Source: Sparassis latifolia (lineage: Eukaryota > Basidiomycota > Agaricomycetes > Polyporales > Sparassidaceae). Taken from it: a stretch of DNA of 64,000 bases. The DNA lies in contig CM031562.1 in assembly GCA_018466975.1 (NCBI GenBank), forward strand, positions 186,001-250,000, written 5' to 3'. The notes below the pieces were generated by a model. It ran no database searches, was not told the origin of the DNA, and saw nothing but the letters and a program-made list of their open reading frames with translations. A program made the position numbers and the translations under genes. Below are positions 36,901-58,290 of the stretch, in pieces (the stretch's first letter is position 1; the number at the start of each line of letters is the position of its first letter).

Positions 36901-37778
36901 TGGCCTGCACCTGGCATGTCTTCTGCCATCTCATCGTCGTCATCTTTGTCAGCATCGTCATCCTCGTCACTGTCGGCATCGTCGTCGTCCTCGCCCTCCT
37001 GCTCCTCTCCCTCTCCCTCTCCCTCTCCCCCATCCTCTTCCTCGCTCATTGCATGCACCGCCTTCCCCTGCACCTTCTCCTTGCTCTTGCCCTTTCCCTT
37101 GTCCTCCCCCACCTCCACGTGGACGATACGCTCACCCACCATGCCTGTCCCGACATCGTTGTCAGCTCTCTCCTTGCCTTTCCCCTTGGTGATGAGGTCC
37201 CCGGTAGCCAGGTCCTCCTCGCCACGTCCCTGGGTGTCGTCATCGGCTGGCACATTGCCCCAGCCCTCTGCTGGCATACTCTTCACCAGTGGCAGCTTGC
37301 AATATGGATCTGGTGCAGTCAGTGTGTTGCTTGATGCCTCACAACACTTGTGACTCACCTTCAGTCCACCACTGCCTTCCCAGGTCCTCACACTCCCCAT
37401 ACTCGCACACAGCCAGAGGTACCTCTTGTATATCCTCTCGTCATCGTTCGATATGTGGTCCAGCCGCGCCAGGGCCTTCTGCTGGTATGCCCAGGTGAAT
37501 TCCAGCAACGCGCTGATGACGATCCCAGGCATCCTCAACGACTTCAAGGGCTGCGGGAAACTCTTTTCAAGCTGACTCTGTGTGACATATTTGGTAAGTG
37601 CATGCCAGACCTTCGACCGATGACTTACCACTTCGAGGTAAATCCTCGTCTCCCAGTCCGGATAGTGAGGGTCGTCCTGGCGAGGCGCCACTGCAACAAT
37701 GGCCGTCAGTCGCGCGGCCTGCAGAACATAGTTGGGGTCAATATCCAGAGGCATGGTGAGCTTGGCAGAAGAAAGCAT
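33981..37778 (-). CDS. cargo protein with six-Cys cluster, acidic/basic tracts and coiled coil
   Basis: The N-terminus (37778; MPLDIDPNYVLQAARLTAI within it) is a globular domain of about 130 residues (PQPLKSLRMPGIVISALLEFTW). After it come long Asp/Glu and Lys-rich tracts around 36300-37250. At about 36010-36170 a cysteine cluster reads CVGCQEKEWPC, then CLECAAQGVSC. This spacing (C-2-C-5-C-9-C-2-C-6-C) is close to fungal zinc-cluster types and is usual beside KDZ genes. A Ser/Lys-rich part (35070-35981) is followed by a 270-residue coiled coil (33981-34802) rich in Glu, Lys and Leu. Introns of 50-60 bp connect the parts, for example after IYLEV near 37640. Binding of DNA or chromatin is inferred from composition only. 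Confidence 0.6.
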
Positions 37779-38096
37779 GAGGGTGTTTCAAAAGCAGAGG
37801 TTGCAGTACAGTGGAGGCGGAGCAGACGACGCTATGAGCTGGCAGATGCGATCTGCACCAAGTTCAACTTCACACGCCACGCGACCACATGCTTTGCATG
37901 TGATTGCTGGACTTGCACGATTTCTCAAGTCTCTCAAGGTCAGTGTGACCTGCCGCAAGTTCTCATGGCTCCCAACAGTAAGTTCTATTGCTCTCCTTGT
38001 GGAATCTGACTCCTTTGTGATGTTATCTGACCTTTCTATGTCATATCAATCCCCTTTCTACAACTGATCTCCCGCGATCCAGGACTGATCGAAGAC

Positions 38097-39522
38097 TTGT
38101 CTGCTCGCCACAATCTACCTGCCATGGCCAGTGACGCGGAACCTCCTGACACGCTGGACATTACGATGGGCGAGTCGGATGAGGAGGATAGTATCGCTGA
38201 GCCCCGTCGTCCACTCATTTCGGATCTCCTTGACTCTCCTGGATCTGCCCAGATCTCCTTGCCTCTCCACTCTGCTTCTCAGACACCCCTCGCGCCCTGC
38301 CGCACTACCCCGTCCCTGGCGGCTCCATTTGCGCCATCCAACTTGCCACATGAGCATCTCCACCGCCACACCTCGTCAAAGGTACAGGCATCATCTGGAT
38401 CTGTGGCGCATGTGGAGGGAAGTCGTGCACTTATTCCTGACCCTCTGGCACCAGCTTGGGATGAAAGTCATGGCAGTTTGCCAATCCATAGGCATGCACT
38501 CATCTCAGATTCCACCCCCACTGCACCTGGTGGAATGTTCGACTTTGACACTCCTGGCATCTCGCCAATCCCTCGATGCGTCCTGTTGGAAGCTACTCCC
38601 CTTCCTCCACCAGCTCACACTTTCGACTTTCGCACTCCTGACACCTCTCAACTCCCTCAACGATCACTCATCGCTGAGCCCCTTGACGCTACATCACGTA
38701 CATCCATCCACTTCAATAGTCAAGCAAGTACGCTGATGGCAAGGGGCATGCTGGTGGATGAGACACTTGACGCAGAACCAGTGCTGAAACTGCTGGACTT
38801 TGACAATAGTCCTCCCACCACACCAGGACGACAGCGAGCTCTGGTGATAGACAGCCCTGGTGCGACACCTGTGCGTAGCCAGGTCCGGTGGCTAAATAGT
38901 CCCAGCGCTTCGCCTCCAAAGAGGCAGCCTTTGTTGGACGATGTTTTAAGTCCACTGCCTCCACCATCGGCGCCCTCTCACTCGCCAGCTTGCACTTTCG
39001 ATGACAGCAATTTCCGCCATGATGCACCTGTCATTCACTATATGAAAGGCAGCATCGAGCCAGTCACTGTTACTTCCAGGATGCCAAGTCTGGCAGCACT
39101 TCCAGATGAGCTGCTGATCCATCGTCCCACCCATTGGGAACAGGTTTCAGGCTTATTCCCAGATACCACACAGCTGCTGCCAATGGCAGTCCCTGGAGAG
39201 ATGAATGCTGCTTCTGGCTCACAAGTGGCCCGCCTCAGTAGATCGTTTGCGCAGATCGCAGCAGAGGCAGACAGTTCCAGTGAGTACATCCCTGGCAACC
39301 TTCAGTCTGATGTTGACCTTATTCATAGTGGACGATGACGAAGGTGATAGCTTTGCAGTTAGTCGTCGTCACGCCATGTTGCGGGAGCGCATTGTACGTC
39401 TTCAGCGTGAGCTCAACCTCACTGAGGATATGCACGTTGCGAACCTCAATGCCAGCTCGACCGTGTTCCAAATGGGGTACATTCTGAGGGACATTCGTGG
39501 CGAGGCGTATCGCAGCAACTGA
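38097..39522 (+). CDS. cargo protein with about eight degenerate 30-residue repeats
   Basis: The main frame (ATG 38124, MASDAEPPDTLDITMGES) carries repeated units that begin R(A/P)L(I/L) plus acidic residues and contain FDFxTPxxSPxP; eight can be traced between about 38200 and 38990. A 3' intron (about 39281-39329, GT to AG) joins a final exon at 39330 (VDDDEGDSFAVSRRHAML) with a heptad-like helix (LRERIVRLQRELN) and a stop at 39520. Proline/serine-rich repeats suggest a disordered protein. No known family. It may have a further 5' exon near 38040. Confidence 0.6.
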
Positions 39523-39689
39523 ACTAGTGTCTTTGAGCATTCTGGTGTTAGCAATATATGACCACTATGTAACAGCTTGTATACCAGTACAAAATGGATA
39601 CATTCACTTCTGCATCACTAAGCTCTAAAGCCCATCGCTCCTCCAGTGTACTCTTCAGATGAGCAGACTGCGCTCGCCATTACCAAGGC

Positions 39690-40559
39690 ATGTTGTTGCC
39701 AGCAATTGGCCCATCACCAAAGGACCTGAGTGAAAGCTTCACTGCATGGGAATATCGCTCCGCCAGCAAAGGGCCCACTGCCAAGGGTCAGAGGGTTGGC
39801 CATCGCCAAGCCGTGTTTTCGCCACCAATTGGCCCTCTGCCATGAGTGCTGGTGAGTGATGGGCCCACCGGCAAAGGTCAGAGGATTGGCGATCACCAGA
39901 GCACGTCATCACCACCAATGCACCCAGAAACTACAGGGCTGTATGTGACAATGGGCCCATTGGTGGCGATGACATATCCTGGTGATTGTCAACCCACTGG
40001 CCTTTGGTGGTGGGCCGATTGCTGGCGATAACATGCTCTGGCATTGGCCAACCCTCTGACCTTTGGCAGTGGGCTGATTGCTGGCGGAAACATGTCCTGG
40101 CGATGACCTATCCCATGGGTGCTTGCAGTAAGGCCCTCACTGAGGATGCTTTGGTGATGGGCTGACTGCTGGTGATAACATGCTCTGGCAATCATCAACC
40201 CTCTAACCTTTGGCGGTGGGCCCATCCTTCAGGTTACACTCTGGGCGATCGGCCCACTGCTCGTTCGTCATACTCTGGCAGTGGGCCGATTGCTCAGACA
40301 AACATGCTCTGGCCATGGCCAACACTCTGACCTTTGGTGGTGGGCCCATTCATCATCTTACACTTGTGGCGATGGGCCCACTGCTCATTGATCATACTTT
40401 GGCAGTGGGCCCATCGATGGCGATAACATGCTCTGGTGTCGGCCCACCCTCTGACCTGTGGCGGTGGGCCCATTGCTTAATGGTTACAACACTGTAATAT
40501 GCCCTGCTAGTGGGCCGAGCACTGGGCCCACTGCTGGTAGAGGTCAACATGGTGACAAT
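39690..40559. repeat. K2 right subterminal repeat array
   Basis: About 870 bp of looser units. The commonest core in the plus strand is TGGCRGTGGGCC, the reverse complement of the left-array core. Units end in variants of CAAAGGTCAGAG or AACATGCTCTGG. No coding sequence is supported. Confidence 0.8.
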
Positions 40560-40642
40560 GGGCTGACATCCGCTGGCTGTCCAGTTCATGACAATGTCAG
40601 GGTAAATGGGAGTTCAGTTCAGGTAACATGACTAAAAGGTGT
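40560..40642 (-). repeat. K2 right terminal inverted repeat
   Basis: Reverse complement of 20424-20507, ending ACATGACTAAAAGGTGT at the outer edge. It is followed directly by GGCGCCAG. Confidence 0.82.
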
Positions 40643-40656
40643 GGCGCCAGAACATG

Positions 40657-43600
40657 CTAGTCGGAGTCAAACCCCCCATTGTCATCTTGGGCATCTCCAA
40701 CTTCGACAGGACCATCATCATCTGCCCAGTCAGACTCGCTATCATCGCAACCGTACCTGCTGGGGTCATCCGCGTCTGGCGCGCTGCCATTCTGACTCTC
40801 CACTGTGAAGACTGCATCAGCATCAGCATCCGGTGAGCTGGGCAAGACATCGGCAGCAGGTGAGACAGCGTCAGAAGGGGGTGCACTTGTGGCAGCGGGA
40901 CTGCAAACGTTCGCGGTTCTCGAAGATGCAGGGAGGTATGGATCGATCCAGCCATGGGCTATGCGTGCCCTTGTGAGGACAGGCTGCCAACGTTTCACCC
41001 ACTTCTGAATCAGCTGTAGTCGGATGGACGCTTGCTTCGCCGCATATGCGCAACACCCGGCCACAATATTAGTTCGACCCTCGCGTCGGGGACCTTGAGC
41101 CATCCACCACATGGCTTTCTTCGTGAGAGACTCCAGTGACCGATGCATCTCATCAACAAGAGTCTTCCATTCTTCCTCCCACCGGTCTGCTCGTGTGACA
41201 GTCTTTGCCCACTCAACACGCAAGTGATCGTTATTATCCTCTGGCGCAGTGCTGTCCTCCATAGATGTAGAGTCCTGAGCGACATCGGCCGGCTCTTGCG
41301 TGGACGTGAAGTCTTGCGGGGCCGACGTGGTATGGTCCCGAGATGTACGGCGAGCGATGAGCCAAATCCACGACGGCTCATGGTGGCTTTCACTTCTCTC
41401 GTTCTCCTCCCGTGCAGGTCCTCGATTATCTCCATCTTTGAATTCTTGAAACCTCGTCTTCCATTCGCCATCTGGGTCCAGCACCAGGAGCGCGCATCAA
41501 GCGTCACAATATCGGGCGATGGCGAGGGCGATCTTGAGGTTGAACGCTCGGATGTTTGTCTTCGATCGCGTATTTGCCTTCTGGCCTGTACCAGCGACGT
41601 TCCTGTACTTGGCAAGTAGCCCGGCATAGATCCGATGCAGATGGTGAATGTCTTCCAGAGCATCCTCGACCTGAGCCATATGGAAGCGGTGCTCCTTGTC
41701 GACGATGATGCCATGACAGCCCACATCGCGCTGAGCCTGCGTTAGCTCTGAGGGTAGGTATAGCCTGAGCATTTCGGTGTAAACAATTTGCACATCAGCG
41801 GTGTCAGCGAGGGAGTCGATGCCATGTATGGCAGCTACCACGGGCTGGTAGGTGGGCTATATGCTGGTCCACATGAGGATATGCCGCGTGAGCACGTTTT
41901 GCTTCTCCTGGAGTGTAGCTTTCTTGAGGGGATTGCGAAGGACACCCTCGCCCTTTATACAGAGGGCCCACCTTGCGAGACAAGAATAATTAGTAATGCA
42001 GTGACCGAAATTCATCAAGACTTACTGTCGTTCTTCCAGCTCCAACCCAAGTCGCAGGAACGCGCTCGCAGTGAGCTTCTCATAGAGCTGCGGCTCACCG
42101 CGCATTGCCTCGATGGCTTCTTCCTCAGCAAGCTCGAGCCATATCATTGCCATCATTGTGGCTACCAAGAAGTTAGCGGTTAGAACTAAGCAAATAAAAA
42201 TGTAGACCTACAGGCCGATGGCTCCGCATAGGGATCAGGCTTTGTTTTGTCCTGATCCCACTCAGCAACCATTTGATGCCATTTCTCGATAGTGGCTGGG
42301 GAGAATGTGCTCGTGAACTTCTCAGTGATCGCCTTCTGCTTCGCCATCATCAGGAGAGCTTCCGCGAGATGCTTAACGAGGTGCGACTCTAAAGTAGTAG
42401 AAGTCAGTTAATTAGTTCACCACCACAATGAAGAAATACTCACCGAGATCGACGAGCTTGCACCAGTTCCACGCTGACCAGTGGTCATCCAAGACAGAAT
42501 GACAGGCCGCGGGGCCCATCTCGCGAGTGCTGATGCTGACTTGCCCAATGTGCACCCACTCTTGCTCGACAGTTTCACCATGGGTGCGTCCAACTCCTCG
42601 AAGGAAATTAAAGGACCATGTTGTACGACACTTAGGGCCGTGACCTTCGATGTGGGCCTTGGGTATCATCGTGCATGTTGGCACGTCATCGAGGATTTGC
42701 ATGTCCTCGGGCATGTCTTCAAGTCTCTTGTAGAAATTCTTATACCAGTTGCATGCGATGTCATGCGAAAATCCGATGTTGGCCAGCGCCCTTCCGTCTT
42801 CGGTCACGCAGCCCGCCTTCAATGCTGAAAGTGCGACGTAATTGACATTACAGTACCTGTAGAATAATCAGTGTGATAAGTACAAAAAACACCATGTTTA
42901 TGCACTGTTCCCCTTTTTGCAAATCGCCGATGCCGTTGGGAAGCACGAAGCAATGGCGAGCACATTTGACACCCATGACACCAGTGATGCTGAGGCCGTC
43001 ATACGTGCCCTTGCTATAGGCCTGCTTGACAGCGTTGAGCTCTGACTCGCATGTTGAGATCTGGTGGCAGATGTTAGCCGCAGTCACTCAGCGGGCGCAA
43101 TTCTGCGCAGTGACGTGGGGGAAGGCCTCACATTCATTGTCCTTCACTCTCCGACGACAAATGAGACAAGGTGCCGGCACAAATTGTGCCAGCCGGCTCT
43201 GCCTGTCTTACAGAGCCGTGCCACCTCCAGCATCCATGCGTAGGGATTCAGATTGCTTACCTCACGCTGGTCCTTGCAAATGGCAAGATACTCCTGGTAA
43301 GGACCTTCAGCCACGAAGTACGACCATCCAGAACCCAGCTCAGAGTCCTGGAATCCGTGCTTCTTCAACTTGAGATGGAAGCATGCATCCATAGCGATTA
43401 CTTGCCAGTAGAGCCAACTGGAGAGATATTCAGCCTCAGGAGAACGATACACGATGAACGCCACTTACCGCTCGGAGTTGAGAAGACTCTCCCAGCCGAC
43501 TGGCAGGTTTACGCTGGGGTGAGGGCACACAGGACACTCTACGGCGCACACACCCGGTTTCGTCACTGCAATACCTGCCGGGTCGTGACCGCGTCCAGCT

Positions 43601-44773
43601 CTCTTGATGCTCTTCAGATGGCGCCACTGGCGCACGACCATAGACACTTCATTCCAGCGATACTAATCAAACAATAAATTCATGAGCTCCACGCGCTCGC
43701 AACGTCTGAGCACACGACCCACCACTTGTTTTTCAAGCCCCGTATTGTCCATCTTTCGCAGTATAGCTTTGTAGTAGTCATACAAATTGAGCTTCCCTTG
43801 CAGTGTTAAAAGATGAAATGTGTTCAGATAGTCGAATGTAAATGCGGTGCGGGGACGTTCCATTGTCGCAGGGTACCAGCCAACGTGCAGCAGCTGGACA
43901 CGCTCATTCCATCCACCAGGGGATTCACCACATCGGCAGAAATTGATGTTCACATGGTGAGTGCCACTCACGTCAAGGACCGTGAAATGTGCGGGGCTGC
44001 GTTGATTTTGGAAGCATTGCCCACTGTGGTGTCCAAGCTGCACGCGAAGTCCGAGATTTGCAAGGGTTATTCTCTCGAAGAACTGCCTGTTCCACCGCTA
44101 GAAAGGGTATGTTAAATGTGCAGCTCGTGAGATATACTGTTCACTCAACTCACCTGAACGTGGTGCAGTGGGAGCGAGGTGTGAGCCTTGAGAGTACAGT
44201 CTGGACATGTCAGTTTTCCGCTGAAGCAGTCAAGGCAGCGCAACGCAGTACTCTGGTGGTGCACTTCGCATTTCCCAGCGAAGTCTTGAGTCCTCAGCCC
44301 ATCGAAGCGCAAAAGCTCCTCCAAATAGGACTCTCGAAATGCAAGCCATCGGTTCAGGCCTGCCTGTAGTCAATAATTAGCGGACATTATGCAGGGGAGG
44401 TGTAAAGACTCACCGACATAGATTTCTTCTTGTTCTTCGTCTGGGCCTTCATGCCGTCCCTGCTCTCCAGTTGTATCACATCGTGCAGTTCATCCTCCCA
44501 CCCATCTGTGTCCACTTGTCCACTGTGTACGGTGGTTCCACTGTCGTCCACGAGGCCAGGTAAGGGGATGATGTCGACTACTTGCTCAATATGTGTCTGA
44601 GTTGCTCAAGCTCGCCCGTTCCTTTGACTGCGATGGATGGTGAAGCTGTGGACTGTGGATTGTGCTGGCTGAATTGTCGTGGGTGGTTCGAAGATGTCAG
44701 GAATGGCGATGGACTTGACATGGCACTTCTTCGAACGTGATGTGCCTCCTCCAGCGAACCGGCGTTTCGCCAT
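40657..44773 (-). pseudogene. K1 KDZ transposase
   Basis: ATG at 44773 (MAKRRFAGGGTSRSKKCH). Exon 1 runs to 44414, exon 2 is 44363-44154 and exon 3 starts at 44097, with GT-AG introns. The CxC2 cluster is in exon 2 (CEVHHQSTALRCLDCFSGKLTC, shortened here, then CTLKAHTSLPLHHV). Later landmarks: VLDVSGTHHVNINFCRC, CPVCPHPSVNLP, TGVMGVKCARHCFVLPNG, FSHDIACNWYKNF, HIEGHGPKC, GVGRTHGETVEQEW, and an acidic C-terminus (GGFDSD, stop 40657). Premature stops: TGA 44606-44608, TAG 43663-43665 (Gln expected) and TGA 41497-41499. The shorter relative K3 matches the last 1.2 kb. The gene is inactive as it stands. Confidence 0.85.
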
Positions 44774-45400
44774 GAGCAGTCGGAGATATTCTGGCAGAGA
44801 CAGGAAGAAGCAGCAGTGCAGGGAGAGCTAGCCAAGGTTATCAAGGAGCTACAGGGAATACCAAAGCAGAAGGAGTGCGGCCAGGGTGCGTGTAAGGTGC
44901 AAGCTCGATCAAGTCGCAAGTCGCGACTTGTCCTAACTTGCAACTCGCGCCTGCTTCATCCCGCGTGAATGTCCGCTTGTGCTGCCCGCCTCAATCGTCA
45001 TTTCTACCTCCTCGCCTCGCACATTTGTAGGGTAGTAATGTAGTATTCTAAAATATATTTCTTGGCCTCCTTTTGTGAGCTTCGTTCTCTATTGTACATA
45101 CAATACAGGCAGTACGTAGGCCATTACAACTTCATATTTCTCAATCACCCTATCTTCACGTAGCCCACACAATGCAACAAGACTCAAATAAATATATTTG
45201 ATATGGTGTACCGACATGGATTCACCCTCATTGTGATACAGCATGCGAAAAAATAAAATTATATTGCGCGCAACAAATACTACTACTACCGAGACGCAGC
45301 ACAACATGGATGACACAGGCCGATGCGCGGACAGGATGAACTACCCGACAGCACCAACACACACCCGACGCCATGCCAACGATGAGTATGCACCGTTGAT
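44774..45400. other. K1 spacer upstream of the transposase
   Basis: No gene is recognised. It holds the presumed transposase promoter and the 3' end of the next minus-strand gene; no specific element can be named. Confidence 0.4.
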
Positions 45401-46156
45401 CTAAGCATGCCATGCGACCGCAGGACCAGCAGTCCACTTCATGATGGTACCCCGGACTGCGTCGATGCGGAACTTACGGATGGCGTCATCGTAAGACTTG
45501 CCACGCTCATAAGCAGAGCCCGACATGCCGATAACCAGAGGCTGAACATACGTCCTTGGAACACGCACTGTAAGTACTAACGAAAAAAATGGCATGAGGC
45601 CGCTTACCATCCTTCGAACACGCCGACCTCTAAGCCCCGTGTGACTGCATACCAGTGACGACCGGTAATAAGCTGAGCGTCTTCGGCGGGTTCAGCGGGT
45701 TCATCCTCAGGAGGGCCTGTAGATGGAGGGCGACCTACAACCACAGCGGGAATGACAGGAGCGACATCACACGACTCCAGCGGCATAGCTAGCTCATGCA
45801 CAACAGGAACAGTGACATTGGCCCACACTTGCTCAGTGTTCTCACTGTCACTGCGACCTGCCAAACTGTGTGCAAAAGGCTCGACCTTCTCCACCTTGAC
45901 CGGCATTCCTGCACTCAGATACTCGCGCTCAGACTCAGCATCGACTTCCCTCTTCACACCCGACTCGCGCTGCTCCTCTAACTACTGGGTCAGATGGAAT
46001 CTGCACCACTACAATGACACGGACCTTTCCCTGCAAACTAGTTCCACACTGATGTAATTATCCCGACCCGCGGCTTCCTCTCAATCTGGGTATCGCGCTG
46101 CGAAGGCGTCAGAAGGGGAGCAACGAGGGAGCCAGCAGGCTTACCTCATATTCCAT
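45401..46156 (-). CDS. RNase H1 N-terminal (viroplasmin-like) domain protein
   Basis: A short first exon (ATG 46156, MEYE) precedes a coding exon at 45604-45990 with an acidic, proline-rich region (GPPEDEPAEPAEDAQ). This leads to RHWYAVTRGLEVGVFEGW. A 42-bp intron separates the rest, VQPLVIGMSGSAYERGKSYDDA. Together these form the small RNase H1 N-terminal domain known from RNase H1 and caulimovirus viroplasmin, which binds RNA/DNA hybrids or dsRNA. The phase across the last intron does not fit exactly, so either the splice site is misplaced or there is a one-base change. No RNase H catalytic domain follows. Cargo of K1, next to the transposase. Confidence 0.55.
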
Positions 46157-46375
46157 GGCTTCCTGCTATTACTTGGAGGATGGCTACAGAAACAGAAAGG
46201 TATGTTAGTAAAGTAAAGGAGGACAAAATAAAACTAAGTACTTACACCCCAAGTAAGAGCTGGAGGACGAAAGGGAGAAAGAGCAATGGAGGGGAACAAG
46301 AGCTGAGGGCGGGTTTAAGTACGCACCGAACTCCGCTAACCGAGGGACTGTACAGTTCCACAGTGTTAAGTGCAA

Positions 46376-57125
<10,750 letters not shown>

Positions 57126-57588
57126 GTACTGGAGGCGATGACTGGCAATCTATGCCTGTCATTGTCTGCCAAGCGTAAGTCGGATGCTGTTACCAATCGT
57201 GTGGTGAAGAAACCGAGGACCTGATGTTGCTTAATTGTCCCTACAGTAGTTGTAAAGCACAGCAATGATATGTTTTGGTGGTGATAACATATGCCTAAAC
57301 AGGAAATCCGCATTCCGGTGTGCCGAAATGGTATCGGAGCAGGGTCGGTCAGCCACCCGGGCACATCGCTACATTTGGTAATGGGTGGGCGGGTGAGCAC
57401 AGGACCAGAGACGGGTGGGTATGGGTTGGTACGGTTCGCACAGAGTACCCAAGTAATACAGCAAGAGACCTTGTAATACAACACTACTGACTTCCTGTAA
57501 TACAGAGTGTTAAACCACTCTGGTCTATGTACACTTCAGTCTGTTGGCTACTACCACACTATGTTATACTAGGCAGGTAAGTACCATT
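57126..57588. repeat. K1 right terminal region, non-coding
   Basis: Follows the stop of the cargo gene. Contains GTAATACAG units (57445-57510) like those in the K1 left terminal region, and ends GGCAGGTAAGTACCATT. Confidence 0.75.
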
Positions 57589-57596
57589 GTCCAGAT
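57589..57596. repeat. K1 target-site duplication, right copy
   Basis: GTCCAGAT, identical to 19860-19867. Confidence 0.85.
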
Positions 57597-58290
57597 GGAG
57601 TCTGGGTCAGCAGACTCTAGCCAGGCCTCCCAGTGGTCTCTTTTGGCTGCTTGTATCTCATCTTCATAGCAGTTGCGGGCCTTGCGGTACTGTGCATGGG
57701 AGGGGTGATCTCGAGACAGGTGATTCTTGTAGGATGTTCTTGCCAGTCGTTGTACTGCCTTCCATGTTTTCGCAAGGTCCTTGGACCACCAGCACTTGGT
57801 GAATGGTGAGGGTTTCGACAGGGGTACCTTCGCTTTGACCACCTCTGAAATCACGTCAGAAAGGCTTTTTAGAGCAGTGGTGAATTGCTCTGTTGTCGCT
57901 ATCTCCATGTTCCCCAGAAGGCGAAAGTTGAGGGTGGTCTTCAGGCATTCACGGAAATTGTCCCAGTCTATTTCATGAAAGTTGCGATGAGGGGCTTCCT
58001 AGAAGGTGCGGGTGGAGATGTCGAGCTCAAAGGAGATGGGGAAGTGGTCAGTATGAGGCGGGTGAAGATGTGGGGCTGTATCACATGAGATGAGGCATTC
58101 CGCTATATCTGGGGAGGCAAACACATTGTCTGGCCGAGTGTAGTTCTTCGACGTGGTGACTTCCAAGGTCAGGATTCCGTGGGGGAGTAGCATGGCAAGG
58201 TCAAAAGCAATGATGTTGTCGAGGAGTGGTTGCACTTTCGTGAGAGCCTCATGTGTGAAAAGGTGGTGGTTCCACTCTTCGTCCCACATC
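57597..58290 (-). pseudogene. LINE fragment upstream of the K1 insertion (endonuclease end and linker)
   Basis: Frames at 57999-58289 (SKNYTRPDNVFAS; HTDHFPISFELD) match the C-terminal part of a LINE endonuclease-exonuclease domain. 57590-57908 (CWWSKDLAKTWKAVQRLAR; RDHWEAWLE) is the linker to RT. The frame ends DSIW at the K1 edge and continues at 19859. The upstream side is cut by K3 at 58290; the rest of the endonuclease was not found. Confidence 0.82.

Larger units (their letters stand above)
20424..40642. mobile_element. K2, inner KDZ transposon carrying a TET/JBP gene
   Basis: A 20.2-kb element bounded by terminal inverted repeats of about 85 bp (20424-20507 and 40560-40642), with a 44-bp identical core. 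It lies within the K1 3' region. The left end starts CAGCT, as do K1 and K3. Content in order: left subterminal array, two small minus-strand genes, CxC2-KDZ transposase (minus), TET/JBP dioxygenase (minus), a shared KDZ cargo gene (plus), a coiled-coil cargo protein (minus), a repeat-rich cargo protein (plus), right subterminal array. The transposase is broken, so present mobility would need a helper. Confidence 0.82.

Noticed and set aside
36403..37353. A 316-codon plus-strand frame opposite the coiled-coil cargo gene
   Set aside because: It is the antisense of Lys/Glu-rich codons, giving Ser/Leu/Pro-rich nonsense. The minus-strand frame has splice-consistent exons.
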